Of a stretch of DNA of 49,613 nucleotides, positions 8,071 through 16,759 are shown one piece after another. The stretch's first letter is position 1, and each line of letters opens with the position of its first letter. Source of the stretch: Deltaproteobacteria bacterium (lineage in GTDB: Bacteria; Desulfobacterota; Binatia; UBA9968); assembly GCA_016210115.1 (NCBI GenBank), contig JACQUW010000418.1:1-49613 (forward strand), given 5' to 3'. The notes under the pieces are model-generated. The model did no database searches, was not told the DNA's origin, and saw nothing but the letters and a program-made list of their open reading frames with translations. A program made the translations under genes and the position numbers.

Positions 8071-8541
8071 TTAGAGCCCGATATAGGGTTCCAAGAGCCC
8101 CTTGGGCAAAGGTACAAGGAACCATTTCTCAAAAATCAGGTAGTGGCTAAACGCGAAGAAGAAAGCCACCAGCAGCACCATTCCCCAAGAGAAGCGGCCC
8201 ACCCAGCGCATAAATAACCCCAGATAAAGGGCGGAAGCGATATAAAAGCCCAAAAACTCCATCAATAAAATAGCCCCGGCCATGGGAAGGAAAACCTTCA
8301 AGACTTCGGGTAGAGACCTGCGAGATACAAAATCCTTCCCCATAAAGATAGCCCTATCAACCAACACTTGAATCACACCTATGACACAGCATATTCCCAA
8401 CCCCAGGCCGAGCCAGAAAATGAAAAAGCCAGGCTGGGGACCTTCGAGCCCCCAGCCTACGCCCAGACGTAAAGCCTCGTAAATGACCAGGGCTGAAATT
8501 AAAAGAAAGATGACCGAGGCAACAATCTCAGCTTTGCGCAT
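8071..8541 (-). CDS. Tripartite tricarboxylate transporter, small permease TctB
   Basis: A 156-residue protein with four predicted membrane helices (about 7-24, 38-60, 86-112, 122-140), the usual architecture of the poorly conserved TctB subunit. LRLGVGWGLEGPQPGFFIFWLG in the N-terminal third resembles the conserved G-P-GFFP region. It lies 10 nt after tctC and 18 nt before tctA on the minus strand, the standard TTT order, which is the strongest support. Confidence 0.88.
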   Translation of the reverse strand: MRKAEIVASVIFLLISALVIYEALRLGVGWGLEGPQPGFFIFWLGLGLGICCVIGVIQVLVDRAIFMGKDFVSRRSLPEVLKVFLPMAGAILLMEFLGFYIASALYLGLFMRWVGRFSWGMVLLVAFFFAFSHYLIFEKWFLVPLPKGLLEPYIGL

Positions 8542-8551
8542 GAGTAACTGT

Positions 8552-9532
8552 CTATTTTTTCAGCAGCCCCGCCTTCGCCATGAGGTCCTTATGGAGCTTT
8601 TCTGCCCCGTCCAGCCATTTGACGTAATCCGCTCCGGTCTGCCAGGCCGATTTGAGAGCGTTGTTCAGGAGATAATCCTTAAATTCCTTCGAGTCCGAGA
8701 CCTTTTTTAGCAGGCTAATATACCAGTCAGCTGCTTCTTTTGGCATATCCGGAGGCCCGAAGATGCCGCGGAGCATGAGATAATGGATGTCCAAACCCAG
8801 GGCTTCTTTTGTAGTTGGAATTTCACCCCAGCCCGGAGCCCAGCTCAGCCGCTCTGTATCAAAAACCCCCAGCGGCCTTACCCTACCCGCCTTCCAATGC
8901 CCCGCACATTCAGCAGGATTATTAACGGTCGAATCCACCTGTTTGCCCACGAGATTGGCACAGACCTCCCCACCACCCTTAAATGGCACATAAGTGAACT
9001 TGAGCCCTAAAGCTTGTTCCATCTGGACCGTAATAATCTGATCTTCCTGTTTCGATCCTGTCCCTCCCATCTTAAAAGTGCCCGGAGATTTTTTGACTGC
9101 ATCGATGTATTCCTTCGCTGTCTTATAGGGGGTCTCGGTATTGACCCAAAGGATGAACTCGTCCAAGGCCAACCGGGCCAAAGGAGTAAGGTCTTTCCAA
9201 TTAAACGGGACACCTGTCGCTAGGGGGGTGGTAAAGAGATTTGAAAGTGTGATGACGATGGTATGGGCATCCCCCTTCTTCCCCTTCACATAAGTAAAAC
9301 CCTCGGCTCCGGCACCACCGGATTTATTGATCGGGATGAAAGGCTGAGGCGAGAGTTTGTTCTTCTCAATAATAGGTGAGATAAGCCTTGCCATAACATC
9401 CGCCCCTCCCCCTGTGCCTGCAGGAATGATGAACTCGACGGGTTTCGTCGGCTCCCATGCCTGAACGCCGCTCCAGCGGGTGAGGAGAACCAGTAAGAGG
9501 AACGAAAAACAAACCGCGATTTTTGTTCTCAT
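8552..9532 (-). CDS. TctC/Bug-type periplasmic substrate-binding protein of a TTT transporter
   Basis: A 326-residue secreted protein with a clear signal peptide (about 1-25; cleavage likely after GVQA). VEFIIPAGTGGGADVMAR at about 33-50 is the TctC/Bug signature that wraps the carboxylate ligand. It captures the substrate in the periplasm and hands it to TctAB, encoded directly downstream. It is first in the operon, with GGAGGG (9542-9547, minus strand) upstream of its ATG. Confidence 0.92.
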   Translation of the reverse strand: MRTKIAVCFSFLLLVLLTRWSGVQAWEPTKPVEFIIPAGTGGGADVMARLISPIIEKNKLSPQPFIPINKSGGAGAEGFTYVKGKKGDAHTIVITLSNLFTTPLATGVPFNWKDLTPLARLALDEFILWVNTETPYKTAKEYIDAVKKSPGTFKMGGTGSKQEDQIITVQMEQALGLKFTYVPFKGGGEVCANLVGKQVDSTVNNPAECAGHWKAGRVRPLGVFDTERLSWAPGWGEIPTTKEALGLDIHYLMLRGIFGPPDMPKEAADWYISLLKKVSDSKEFKDYLLNNALKSAWQTGADYVKWLDGAEKLHKDLMAKAGLLKK

Positions 9533-9834
9533 AGCTCCACCCTCCTTTTACAAACCCTTCTATCACCACAATGATAAAGATCAATCGTAATCTCAATGGT
9601 ATCGGAAATGGCTTCCGCGGCGGTATTTCCGGAACGGAGGGAGCAGTCAGTGCCAGGCGCGCTACAAATCTTCCGATATGAGCCACATAGGCAACTCCTC
9701 CGGGCCATTGGACCTATTTGTTACAGGGCTTGAGTGAGCAGTTGAAGCCTGATCCGTTAAAGGAGAAAGACCCCGAGCGGGAATATTAGAGAATGCGGAT
9801 AAACCATCCTAAGAAAATCCGGGTGGGAGCGGGA
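9533..9834. other. Intergenic region upstream of the tctC operon
   Basis: About 300 nt between the divergently placed tctC start and the end of the Yip1-like gene (both minus strand). It should hold the operon promoter. An inverted repeat CGGAAAT (9603-9609) and ATTTCCG (9625-9631), 7-bp arms with 15 nt between, could be an operator. No convincing -35/-10 pair or coding frame was found. Confidence 0.35.
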
Positions 9835-10374
9835 TCAAACTCTGATTCCGACTGCGGGAACGCCCAAGAAGTACAGCATAATAGCGAGAATAGCTCCTTG
9901 AACCAACCAGCCTATCACGCAAACGCCGAGAGCCCTGAGGGTTCCCGTATAGTCGAGCGCCTGCCGCACGGCTATGATCATGGCCAGCAGCATCCAGATC
10001 GATATCACGAAAAAAACAATACCCGTCACGCCTGGAATAAGGCCTAACACACGCAGAAGGCCCGGTGAACTGGCAAATCCTGTCGTTCGGAGCAGTTGCC
10101 CGAGATCTGCTCGAGTGCCTTGTTGAGGGAGAAGCCTGGTGCCGATCAAATAGGTGAGGTATGCCCATACATACCACCCCATGAGTGCCAGCAAGCTGCC
10201 AATGACAATTCCGAGGATTCCTCCATGCGACAGGGTGGCAACCCCACCCGCCACACTCGACAGAACCACAACGGTCATCGCCTGGCCGTTGGCCTGTCTG
10301 TCCGCCTCGACCTCCTCATAGAGCACCGCGTCAAGCTTGCACGCCCGCACGATACGTTCCTTCAGATCCGCCAT
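9835..10374 (-). CDS. Yip1-family integral membrane protein
   Basis: A small membrane protein with five hydrophobic segments: about 33-51, 52-75, 106-125, 126-145 and 158-175. The soluble head MADLKERIVRACKLDAVLYEEVEADR followed by a bundle of helices, and TGFASSPGLLRVLGLIPG in the middle, resemble the bacterial Yip1 (PF04893) family. Function in bacteria is unknown. I chose the ATG at 10374; a TTG two codons earlier is also in frame. It lies 22 nt downstream of the NYN gene on the same strand and is probably co-transcribed. Confidence 0.72.
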   Translation of the reverse strand: MADLKERIVRACKLDAVLYEEVEADRQANGQAMTVVVLSSVAGGVATLSHGGILGIVIGSLLALMGWYVWAYLTYLIGTRLLPQQGTRADLGQLLRTTGFASSPGLLRVLGLIPGVTGIVFFVISIWMLLAMIIAVRQALDYTGTLRALGVCVIGWLVQGAILAIMLYFLGVPAVGIRV

Positions 10375-10396
10375 GATCAACCGCCTGACTCGCTGG

Positions 10397-10915
10397 CTAG
10401 AGTTTTTTTAACCGCTCCCGGCGCCTTCTTTCGATTTTGGACAGCCTTCTCGGATTCCCCTTCTTCGGCTGCTCCCGCGCGGCCGGCAGCTCTCGATCAA
10501 CTTCGAAATCTTCTGCCTTAAGATAAATCTCCCGGTCTACATTTCTCAGTTTAGCGCCGAACTCACCCGCATACACCGCCACCGCTCCACTGGCTTCCAC
10601 CGCCTGCCGCAGTTCGCGATCGGACGTCACGACAACGCAGCCGCTGCCCATGTTGCGCGCCAATCTCTGAATCACACTATCTGCCTTCTCCCCTTGCTGA
10701 GAGTAGATCACTTTGATGGCACCGGCCTTTTCCTCCACCTGATACACCCATCCGGAACGCCATCCGTCGAAAACAACCGTAATCGGATAGTCCTTCGCTT
10801 CATGGTACTGCCGGAGTTGCTGGACTAAACGATTTCTCTTGCTTTCGAGATTGCCGGTCAACCCCTTATCACAGCCAATAAGGTTGTAACCATCGACAAT
10901 GATGTGAACTGACAT
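10397..10915 (-). CDS. NYN-domain (YacP/Rae1-like) RNA-binding nuclease
   Basis: A 172-residue PIN-like NYN protein. Acidic active-site residues typical of the family are visible: IVDGYNLI at about 5-12, VVFDGW at about 47-52, EKADSVIQRLA around 78, and VVVTSDRELR around 95-104. Bacillus Rae1/YacP of this family cleaves mRNA on the ribosome. The C-terminus is strongly basic (LSKIERRRRERLKKL), consistent with RNA binding. The ATG at 10915 starts the conserved core immediately. In tandem with the Yip1-like gene. Confidence 0.82.
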   Translation of the reverse strand: MSVHIIVDGYNLIGCDKGLTGNLESKRNRLVQQLRQYHEAKDYPITVVFDGWRSGWVYQVEEKAGAIKVIYSQQGEKADSVIQRLARNMGSGCVVVTSDRELRQAVEASGAVAVYAGEFGAKLRNVDREIYLKAEDFEVDRELPAAREQPKKGNPRRLSKIERRRRERLKKL

Positions 10916-11127
10916 AGTTTGTTTCTTCGAAGGTTCGTAAAAAGATGCTGCTTGCCCACCCGCATCACGCCCGCCTTACCGCGGACTCTAACAGATCACC
11001 TGCGGATGCTGGTTTTGGGTGTATAGTACCACATAGAGTGCTACCATAGCTAGGTAACAAAAGCAGTTGTCAAACTATAAAAAAACGGGTAAAAGGGTTC
11101 AATTTTTGCTCGGAGGAAGTAGAGATT

Positions 11128-12300
11128 TTGGGCCAAAAGTTAAAAAAAGCTAAAAGAATCAGTGATTTACCTCCTTACCTTTTTGCGGAGATTGACCGGC
11201 GCAAGAGAGAGGCTCTGGCGCGCGGCGTGGATTTGATCGACCTGGGAGTAGGGGACCCGGATATCCCGACTCCCTCTGCTGTCGTCGAAAAGTTAAGGGA
11301 CGCAGCGACCAAGCCGGTGAACCACCGGTACCCCAGTAGTGCCGGCCTGCTTCAATTTCGCCAGGCGGTAGCAGATTGGTACCTCAAGCGATTTGGTGTA
11401 AAGCTCGACGCGGAAAACGAGGTAGTTTCCTTGATCGGCTCGAAAGAAGGAATTGCCAACATGGCAGTGGCCTTCGTTGATCCCGGAGACCTGGCGCTGG
11501 TGGCGAGCCCATGCTATCCCGTCTACCACATCGGTACACTGTTCAACGGAGGCAAAAATTACTTTCTCCCCCTCACTCGCGAAAACCGTTTCCTCCCCTA
11601 TTTAGAATCTATTCCGAGCGACGTCTCGCAACAGGCGAAGATCTTGTGGATCAATTATCCCAACAATCCTACCGCCGCCGTGGCCGAACGGGACTTTTTC
11701 ACTCGAGTGGTGGAGTTTGCGCATCGCCACCAGATTATCGTCTGTCATGACGCGGCCTATACAGAAATGGGGTTCGACGGTTATCGCCCCATGAGTTTCC
11801 TTGAAATCGAGGGCGCTTCAGAAATCGGCATCGAATTTCATTCACTTTCCAAGACATTCAATATGACCGGGTGGCGAATTGGGATGGCGGTTGGAAACAG
11901 AGAGCTTGTGGCAGGCCTGGCCCAGGTTAAATCCAATGTCGATTCCGGCATTTTCCAGGCTGTCCAAGAGGCGGCCATCGAAGCCCTCAGACTCGGCGAT
12001 GACATCGTGGAACCGTCACGACGAGTTTTCCAGGAAAGACGCGATATCCTTGTCTCGGGGCTTCGAGCCGCCGGCTTTGATTGCGATATGCCTCGGGCCA
12101 CGTTCTATGTGTGGGTCGCCGTGCCGAAAGAATTGACATCCGCGGAGTTCACCGCAAAGCTTCTCGATGATGCCGGAGTGGTAGCTACACCCGGAAACGG
12201 TTTTGGCGCGGCAGGCGAAGGATACATTCGCTTCACCCTGTGCGTGGACAAGGAACGACTAAAGGAGGTTACGGAAAGAATCCGGCAGGTCAGGTTTTAG
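11128..12300 (+). CDS. dapL: LL-diaminopimelate aminotransferase
   Basis: DapL converts tetrahydrodipicolinate directly to LL-diaminopimelate with glutamate as donor, bypassing the succinylase branch of lysine/peptidoglycan synthesis. The 390-residue length and fold-type I motifs fit: PLP lysine K242 in SLSKTFNMTGWRIG, NYPNNPTAA at 176-184, and LGVGDPDIPTP near the N-terminus. The TTG start at 11128 has a strong GGAGGAAG (11112-11119). It agrees with Mpl nearby, since both belong to meso-DAP peptidoglycan. Other DapL/DapC-like aminotransferases share these motifs, so some doubt remains. Confidence 0.88.
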   Translation: MGQKLKKAKRISDLPPYLFAEIDRRKREALARGVDLIDLGVGDPDIPTPSAVVEKLRDAATKPVNHRYPSSAGLLQFRQAVADWYLKRFGVKLDAENEVVSLIGSKEGIANMAVAFVDPGDLALVASPCYPVYHIGTLFNGGKNYFLPLTRENRFLPYLESIPSDVSQQAKILWINYPNNPTAAVAERDFFTRVVEFAHRHQIIVCHDAAYTEMGFDGYRPMSFLEIEGASEIGIEFHSLSKTFNMTGWRIGMAVGNRELVAGLAQVKSNVDSGIFQAVQEAAIEALRLGDDIVEPSRRVFQERRDILVSGLRAAGFDCDMPRATFYVWVAVPKELTSAEFTAKLLDDAGVVATPGNGFGAAGEGYIRFTLCVDKERLKEVTERIRQVRF

Positions 12301-12332
12301 AAAGCGTCCTGCACGATTCATTCTGTAGGATC

Positions 12333-12824
12333 GTGCCCGATAAAGTCTACATAGGGATCGGCTCCAACCTGGGGAAGAAAAAAGAGAATTATCTGGAAGC
12401 CCTGAGCCGAATCGCGAAAATTCCTAATACAAAAATTATTCGAGAATCGTCACTTTATGAAAGCGAACCTTTAGGGGAAGCCAAGCACTGGTATGTGAAT
12501 GGCGCGATCGAGATAGAAACGGAACTGAAACCCGAGGCGCTCCTGGAAAAGCTAAAGAATATTGAACGCGCCATGGGAAGAAAGAAAGCGCGAAAGCGCT
12601 GGGACGCCAGGATCATTGATCTCGACATTCTACTGTATCATAATCTAATCGTCGAGAAGAAAAATCTAAAAATTCCGCATCCGGAGATGCATAAGCGGCG
12701 TTTCGTTCTTGTTCCTTTGAGTGAGATCGGCCCTCAGATCATCCATCCGCTCCTGGGCATGAGCATCTCGGAGCTCATGATCAACCTTAAAGACGAAAAA
12801 AGAGTCAGCGTTATGAGGGTCTAG
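12333..12824 (+). CDS. folK: 6-hydroxymethyl-7,8-dihydropterin pyrophosphokinase (HPPK)
   Basis: FolK transfers pyrophosphate from ATP to 6-hydroxymethyl-dihydropterin in folate synthesis. Signatures: VYIGIGSNLGKKKENYLEA at the N-terminus and RWDARIIDLDILLYHN (HPPK motif) around 92-107, followed by IPHPEMHKRRFVLVPL. I chose the GTG at 12333, preceded by TAGGAT, because the longer frame from 12240 lies inside dapL. That gives 163 residues, normal for the family. It lies 32 nt after dapL and is probably co-transcribed. Confidence 0.92.
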   Translation: MPDKVYIGIGSNLGKKKENYLEALSRIAKIPNTKIIRESSLYESEPLGEAKHWYVNGAIEIETELKPEALLEKLKNIERAMGRKKARKRWDARIIDLDILLYHNLIVEKKNLKIPHPEMHKRRFVLVPLSEIGPQIIHPLLGMSISELMINLKDEKRVSVMRV

Positions 12825-12942
12825 GTCTTCTTGGCCCGTGAAATCATCCTGAACTCGTAATCATGGCGGAGCTTGAGATCTGTAGCGTATTTTCCAACGC
12901 GTTGCGAAGACGTGACAAAGAATTTCGAAGCGAGGCTGGAAA

Positions 12943-13182
12943 TTGCTGCTAAGACTCCTGCTTTTTTTTGTCCTCCTGTACGTTATTTTTCTTCTTTTAC
13001 GAAACATCTTTGGCTCCAGGGGGGGACAAAAAACGCAGAGATTCCAAACCGGCGGGCGAGAGCCCGAAGAAATGGTTTGGGACCCTCAGTGCAAGAGCTA
13101 TCTGCCGAAAGGGGAAGCGATTCTCCGCAGGGGGCACTACTTCTGCAGCGAGGAATGCGCGAGAGTTTACCTGTCACGGTAA
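12943..13182 (+). CDS. Small membrane protein with a Cys/His motif (PP0621-like)
   Basis: A 79-residue protein: one N-terminal membrane helix (about 2-20), a short charged linker and a compact metal-ligand motif with C50 (VWDPQCKSYLPKGEAI), H65, C68 and C72 (HYFCSEECARVYL). The C-terminal pattern resembles TRASH/YHS-type metal-binding knuckles and the PP0621 family of unknown function. The TTG start at 12943 has GAGG nearby (12932-12935). It faces mpl convergently, with 21 nt between stops. Confidence 0.7.
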   Translation: MLLRLLLFFVLLYVIFLLLRNIFGSRGGQKTQRFQTGGREPEEMVWDPQCKSYLPKGEAILRRGHYFCSEECARVYLSR

Positions 13183-13203
13183 AGCCCAGCCGAAAGTGGA
13201 GGT

Positions 13204-14631
13204 TCAAAGCGTCATCTGTCTCAGCAGATTTAGAATTTTATCCGGTATTCCATCAAAACCGCCGTTGGACATAATCAGGACGACGTCCCCGGAGCGCGCT
13301 TCACTGACCACATACTCCGGGATATCGCCTGCCCTCTCGAAATGAACGGCGCGTGGCTCACCGGCCTGACGGTTGACCTCCCACACGACGTTCTCAGGAT
13401 CCAACCGCTCATCTTCTGGAATCTTTTCAGGCTGATAGATGCCCGCAAGCACCACACGATCAGCGTAGCTCAACGCCTGAGGGAGCTCGCGCTCAAATAT
13501 TCTCCGCCGGCTCGTATTGCTCCTGGGCTCGAATATGGCCCAGAGCCTCCGGCCAGGATACGTGGACCGGACCGCCAGGATGGTCTCCCTGACTGCCGTC
13601 GGGTGATGCGCGAAGTCATCGATCACAGCTATCCGCCCGACCTCTCCTCGAAGTTCCTGCCGTCGCCTTACGCCCGAAAAGCTGGCCAATCCTTCCCGGA
13701 TCACGTCATGCGCTATCCCTAATTCGCTCGCCGTTGCGTAAACGGCCAGAGAGTTTTTCACGTTGTAAGCGCCGATAAGTGGAATTTCCACCATTCCCTG
13801 GCGGTCTCCCCGAAGGTATGGCTCAAATAGAGTTCGCCCCTGGTAACAACGCGAATTCCGGGCCTCCCAATCCCGTGGTTCGGCATCTCCATAATATGTC
13901 ACGCGGCACCGTGCAGCAGCCGAAATGGTTCGGGCGGCTTCATATTCGTTGCAGACCAGCAGCGTGCCGGAGGGAGGGACGATCTCGAGCAGTCTCCCAA
14001 AAGCGCTCTTGACGTGCTCCAGGTCGGTGTAAATGTCGGCATGATCATACTCCACGCTCGTGAGGATGACCTTCTCAGGCTTGTAGTGCAGGAATTTTGG
14101 GCCCTTATCGAAAAAAGCAGTATCGTATTCATCTCCCTCAACAACCACCCAATCCCCTGTCCCCTTTCTAAACCCGCTTTGCGAGTCGACCGGAATGCCG
14201 CCCACGAAGAACCCCGGGTCCCAGCCTGCCTTGGACAGCACCCAGGCCATGAGGGCCGTTGTGGTCGTTTTCCCATGCGTCCCCGCGATCACGATCGATC
14301 TTTTTGAGCCGATCAGGAAGTTCCCTAAAGCCTGAGGAAATGAGATATAGGGAACACCCAAACGGAGCATCTCCTGGACCTCGGAATTATTGCGCGAGAT
14401 CGCATTCCCGACAACCACGAGATCAGGACGTTCGTCGAGGTTCCCTTGGCTGTAGCCCGAAACCACTTGAATTCCCAACCCCGCAAGATAGCCGCTCATC
14501 GGAGGATAGATGTTCTGATCGGAGCCCGTAACCCGGTATCCCTCGGATTGCAGAAGCCCTGCAAGCGCTCCCATGCCCACGCCGCAAATCGCGATCAGGT
14601 GAACGTGGGCCCCCCGTTTGAGGTCAGTCAT
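13204..14631 (-). CDS. mpl: UDP-N-acetylmuramate:L-alanyl-gamma-D-glutamyl-meso-diaminopimelate ligase
   Basis: Mpl reattaches the recycled tripeptide L-Ala-D-Glu-mDAP to UDP-MurNAc in the cytoplasm. The Mur ligase architecture is complete: N-terminal Rossmann domain (ICGVGMGALAGLLQSEG), ATP loop AGTHGKTTTT at 116-125, VVEGDEYDTAFFDKGPKF around 163-180 (an Mpl-typical variant of the Mur carbamyl-lysine region), VIDDFAHHPTAV and EPRSNTSRRRIF in the C-terminal domain. The last two are diagnostic for Mpl against MurC. Length of 475 is normal. The start overlaps the serine hydrolase stop by 8 nt, so the three minus-strand genes form an operon. Confidence 0.95.
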   Translation of the reverse strand: MTDLKRGAHVHLIAICGVGMGALAGLLQSEGYRVTGSDQNIYPPMSGYLAGLGIQVVSGYSQGNLDERPDLVVVGNAISRNNSEVQEMLRLGVPYISFPQALGNFLIGSKRSIVIAGTHGKTTTTALMAWVLSKAGWDPGFFVGGIPVDSQSGFRKGTGDWVVVEGDEYDTAFFDKGPKFLHYKPEKVILTSVEYDHADIYTDLEHVKSAFGRLLEIVPPSGTLLVCNEYEAARTISAAARCRVTYYGDAEPRDWEARNSRCYQGRTLFEPYLRGDRQGMVEIPLIGAYNVKNSLAVYATASELGIAHDVIREGLASFSGVRRRQELRGEVGRIAVIDDFAHHPTAVRETILAVRSTYPGRRLWAIFEPRSNTSRRRIFERELPQALSYADRVVLAGIYQPEKIPEDERLDPENVVWEVNRQAGEPRAVHFERAGDIPEYVVSEARSGDVVLIMSNGGFDGIPDKILNLLRQMTL

Positions 14632-15754
14632 GAAAAAGCGCCTTCATAATCAGGTCGTGGATATACGGACGAAACGTCTTGATCTTATCGTTAGCCCGTG
14701 AAGGATGGATCCGATTCGTCAGAAAAACGACGTGGCAGTCCTTCTCAATATCCCACCAAATGGATGTGCCCGTAAAGCCCAGATGACCCACGGAACGAGG
14801 AGAAAAATAACTCCCGCTGGAGGATTCTTCCGGCGAAGGCGTGTCCCAACCCAGCGCGTAACTAGAACCTCTGACCGAGCTGTCGCGGGTGAGAAACTCC
14901 TGGATCAACGGCGCCGGAAAAGACGACTCTTCGCCCCGGTAGCATCGCCGCAGAAATGACAGGATCTGATGGATGTCTTGAGCGCAGGAGAATAGTCCGG
15001 AATGTCCCGCCACCCCACCCATCGCGTATGCATTGTCATCGTGAACTTCCCCGCACAAAACTTTCTTGCGCCACGGACAATTTTCTGTTGGCGCGATCAC
15101 CTCTTGGACCGGGCGCAATCGACGGGTCCTGAGCTGGGTCAGGTCTATAAAAGAAGTGGAGCGGAGCCCCATCGGCTTGAAAATCTTTTCCTGACAATAG
15201 CGATCGAGAGTCCAACCGCTGATCTCCTCAACCACCTCGCCCAGGAACATGAAATTCAGATCGCTGTAAAGGCTTTGGATCCCCGGGGGATTGACCGGTT
15301 TTTCCCGGTGGATCTGGTCAAACACATAACTCTTGGCAGCACGGCTGCAGACGAAGTTGATTCTGCCCTCCTTTTCGCCCTTCACGATTTGCTCGTAGTA
15401 AGGCTTCCAGGCTGGCAGCCCGGAGCAGTGCGCCAGGAGATGACGAAAAGTGACGTGAGTCTTTCCAAAGACGCCGAAGTTGTTAAAAAAGCGGGTCGCC
15501 CGGTCGTCAAGACGGAGTTTCCTTTCGCGCACCAGCAGCATCACCGCGGCTGTCGTCGCGAGAGGTTTGGTGAGCGACGCCAGATCAAAAATAGTGTCCA
15601 ATTGCATCGCGGTCTTCTCGGGCACGAGAGAACGAAACCCGAAGGCCTGTTCAAAAACTATTTCGCCTCCCCTGGCTACGACTATCACCCCCCCTGGAAA
15701 ATAGCCCTGCGCTACGGCCTCCCGGAGGGCGTTTTCGACCGGACCAAACATCAT
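14624..15754 (-). CDS. Serine hydrolase, class C beta-lactamase/esterase fold
   Basis: A 376-residue penicillin-recognising-enzyme fold protein. Nucleophile motif SLTK (S60, K63), second motif YSD around Y163 in SLYSDLNFMF, and the C-terminal HLGFTGTSIWWD (about 330) in the place of KTG. FTGT is common in the EstB/beta-lactamase-related family. No obvious signal peptide, so it may act in the cytoplasm. Placed between an LD-carboxypeptidase and mpl, it may hydrolyse a muropeptide bond, for example a D-amino acid amide or ester; this is inference. An ordinary esterase remains possible. Confidence 0.85.
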   Translation of the reverse strand: MMFGPVENALREAVAQGYFPGGVIVVARGGEIVFEQAFGFRSLVPEKTAMQLDTIFDLASLTKPLATTAAVMLLVRERKLRLDDRATRFFNNFGVFGKTHVTFRHLLAHCSGLPAWKPYYEQIVKGEKEGRINFVCSRAAKSYVFDQIHREKPVNPPGIQSLYSDLNFMFLGEVVEEISGWTLDRYCQEKIFKPMGLRSTSFIDLTQLRTRRLRPVQEVIAPTENCPWRKKVLCGEVHDDNAYAMGGVAGHSGLFSCAQDIHQILSFLRRCYRGEESSFPAPLIQEFLTRDSSVRGSSYALGWDTPSPEESSSGSYFSPRSVGHLGFTGTSIWWDIEKDCHVVFLTNRIHPSRANDKIKTFRPYIHDLIMKALFHD

Positions 15755-15844
15755 ACCTATTGTTTCAGATCCTCTTCATCTCGCTGGACTGTACCTGAGC
15801 AGCACTTTTAGACCTGCCTCACGGCCTTTGCAATGCAAACTACA

Positions 15845-16759
15845 CTAAGCCACCGGCGACTCCAACAGGACGAGAGTCCGCGAGTCGGCATTCAGGGCCA
15901 TCCTGACGCCAAACGGAAGAAGCAGATTTTCAGCTCCGTGTCCGGCAGCCAAGCCTGCTATGACCGGGTAAGGAGCTTCGCGAAACAGCTCTTGGATGAT
16001 TTTTTTGAAGCCTCTCTCCTCTTCCCCCTCACAATCCGCAAAAGCTCCGAAAACCAGCGCGGCAAGATCCGCAAATTTACCCGCCATCAAGAGGTGCGTG
16101 AGCATTCTCTCGATCCGGTACGGCTTTTCGCCGACGTCTTCGAGGAAAAGAATCTTGCCTTGCGTCTCGATTTCATAAGGAGTTCCCAGCGTCGTGACGA
16201 TGACGGAGAGACACCCCCCCAACATCTCCCCCTCTGCGTTTCCAGGACGAATGATCTCGGATGTTTCAATTTCCCAATTGTCCTTCTTCCCTGTTAAAGT
16301 TCCCCAAAAAAACTCCTGGGCGCGGCCTTCCAGGCCCCGCGCCAGATCCATGGCCACCATAGGCCCATGAAACGTCACGATCCCACATTGGACAATAAGC
16401 CAGTTTAAGAGAACACTGACATCACTATACCCCACAAAAATTTTCGGATGCATCCGGATCACGCTGGGATCAAGGAAAGGCAGAAGCTGAATCGAGCCAA
16501 ATCCGCCGCGCGCGCAAAAAATAGCTTCGATGTCCGGACGGCAAAAGAATGCCTGTAAAGCCGCGGCCCTTGCCTTGGCTTCGCCAGCCAGATAACCTTT
16601 TTGGTCCCCGATACCGTGAGCCAGCTCCACGCGAAAACCAGCGCGCAACAAAACATCAACCCCAGCGCTGAGCTGCGCCTGGGCAACAAATCCCGCAGGA
16701 GCGAGAACTCCGACCGTTGCTCCTGTCTTGAGCGGCTGCGGCTTGATCAGTTGAGCCAT
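15845..16759 (-). CDS. LD-carboxypeptidase (LdcA/MccF family, peptidase S66)
   Basis: S66 serine peptidases remove the terminal D-Ala from recycled murein tetrapeptide in the cytoplasm; MccF relatives cleave microcin conjugates. The Ser-Glu-His triad is visible: S112 in GYSDVS, E207 in LFLEDVGE, H274 in AAGHGAEN. The N-terminal GVLAPAGF and ARGGFGSIQLL match the family. 304 residues, no signal peptide, as expected for cytoplasmic LdcA. It is the first gene of the minus-strand cluster with the serine hydrolase (90 nt downstream) and mpl. Its product, the tripeptide, is the Mpl substrate, which supports LdcA over MccF. Confidence 0.9.
   Translation of the reverse strand: MAQLIKPQPLKTGATVGVLAPAGFVAQAQLSAGVDVLLRAGFRVELAHGIGDQKGYLAGEAKARAAALQAFFCRPDIEAIFCARGGFGSIQLLPFLDPSVIRMHPKIFVGYSDVSVLLNWLIVQCGIVTFHGPMVAMDLARGLEGRAQEFFWGTLTGKKDNWEIETSEIIRPGNAEGEMLGGCLSVIVTTLGTPYEIETQGKILFLEDVGEKPYRIERMLTHLLMAGKFADLAALVFGAFADCEGEEERGFKKIIQELFREAPYPVIAGLAAGHGAENLLLPFGVRMALNADSRTLVLLESPVA

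Noticed and set aside
9366..9686. Minus-strand frame of 106 codons across the tctC start
   Set aside because: It is antisense-frame shadow of the tctC signal region plus intergenic DNA, with no domain or ribosome site.
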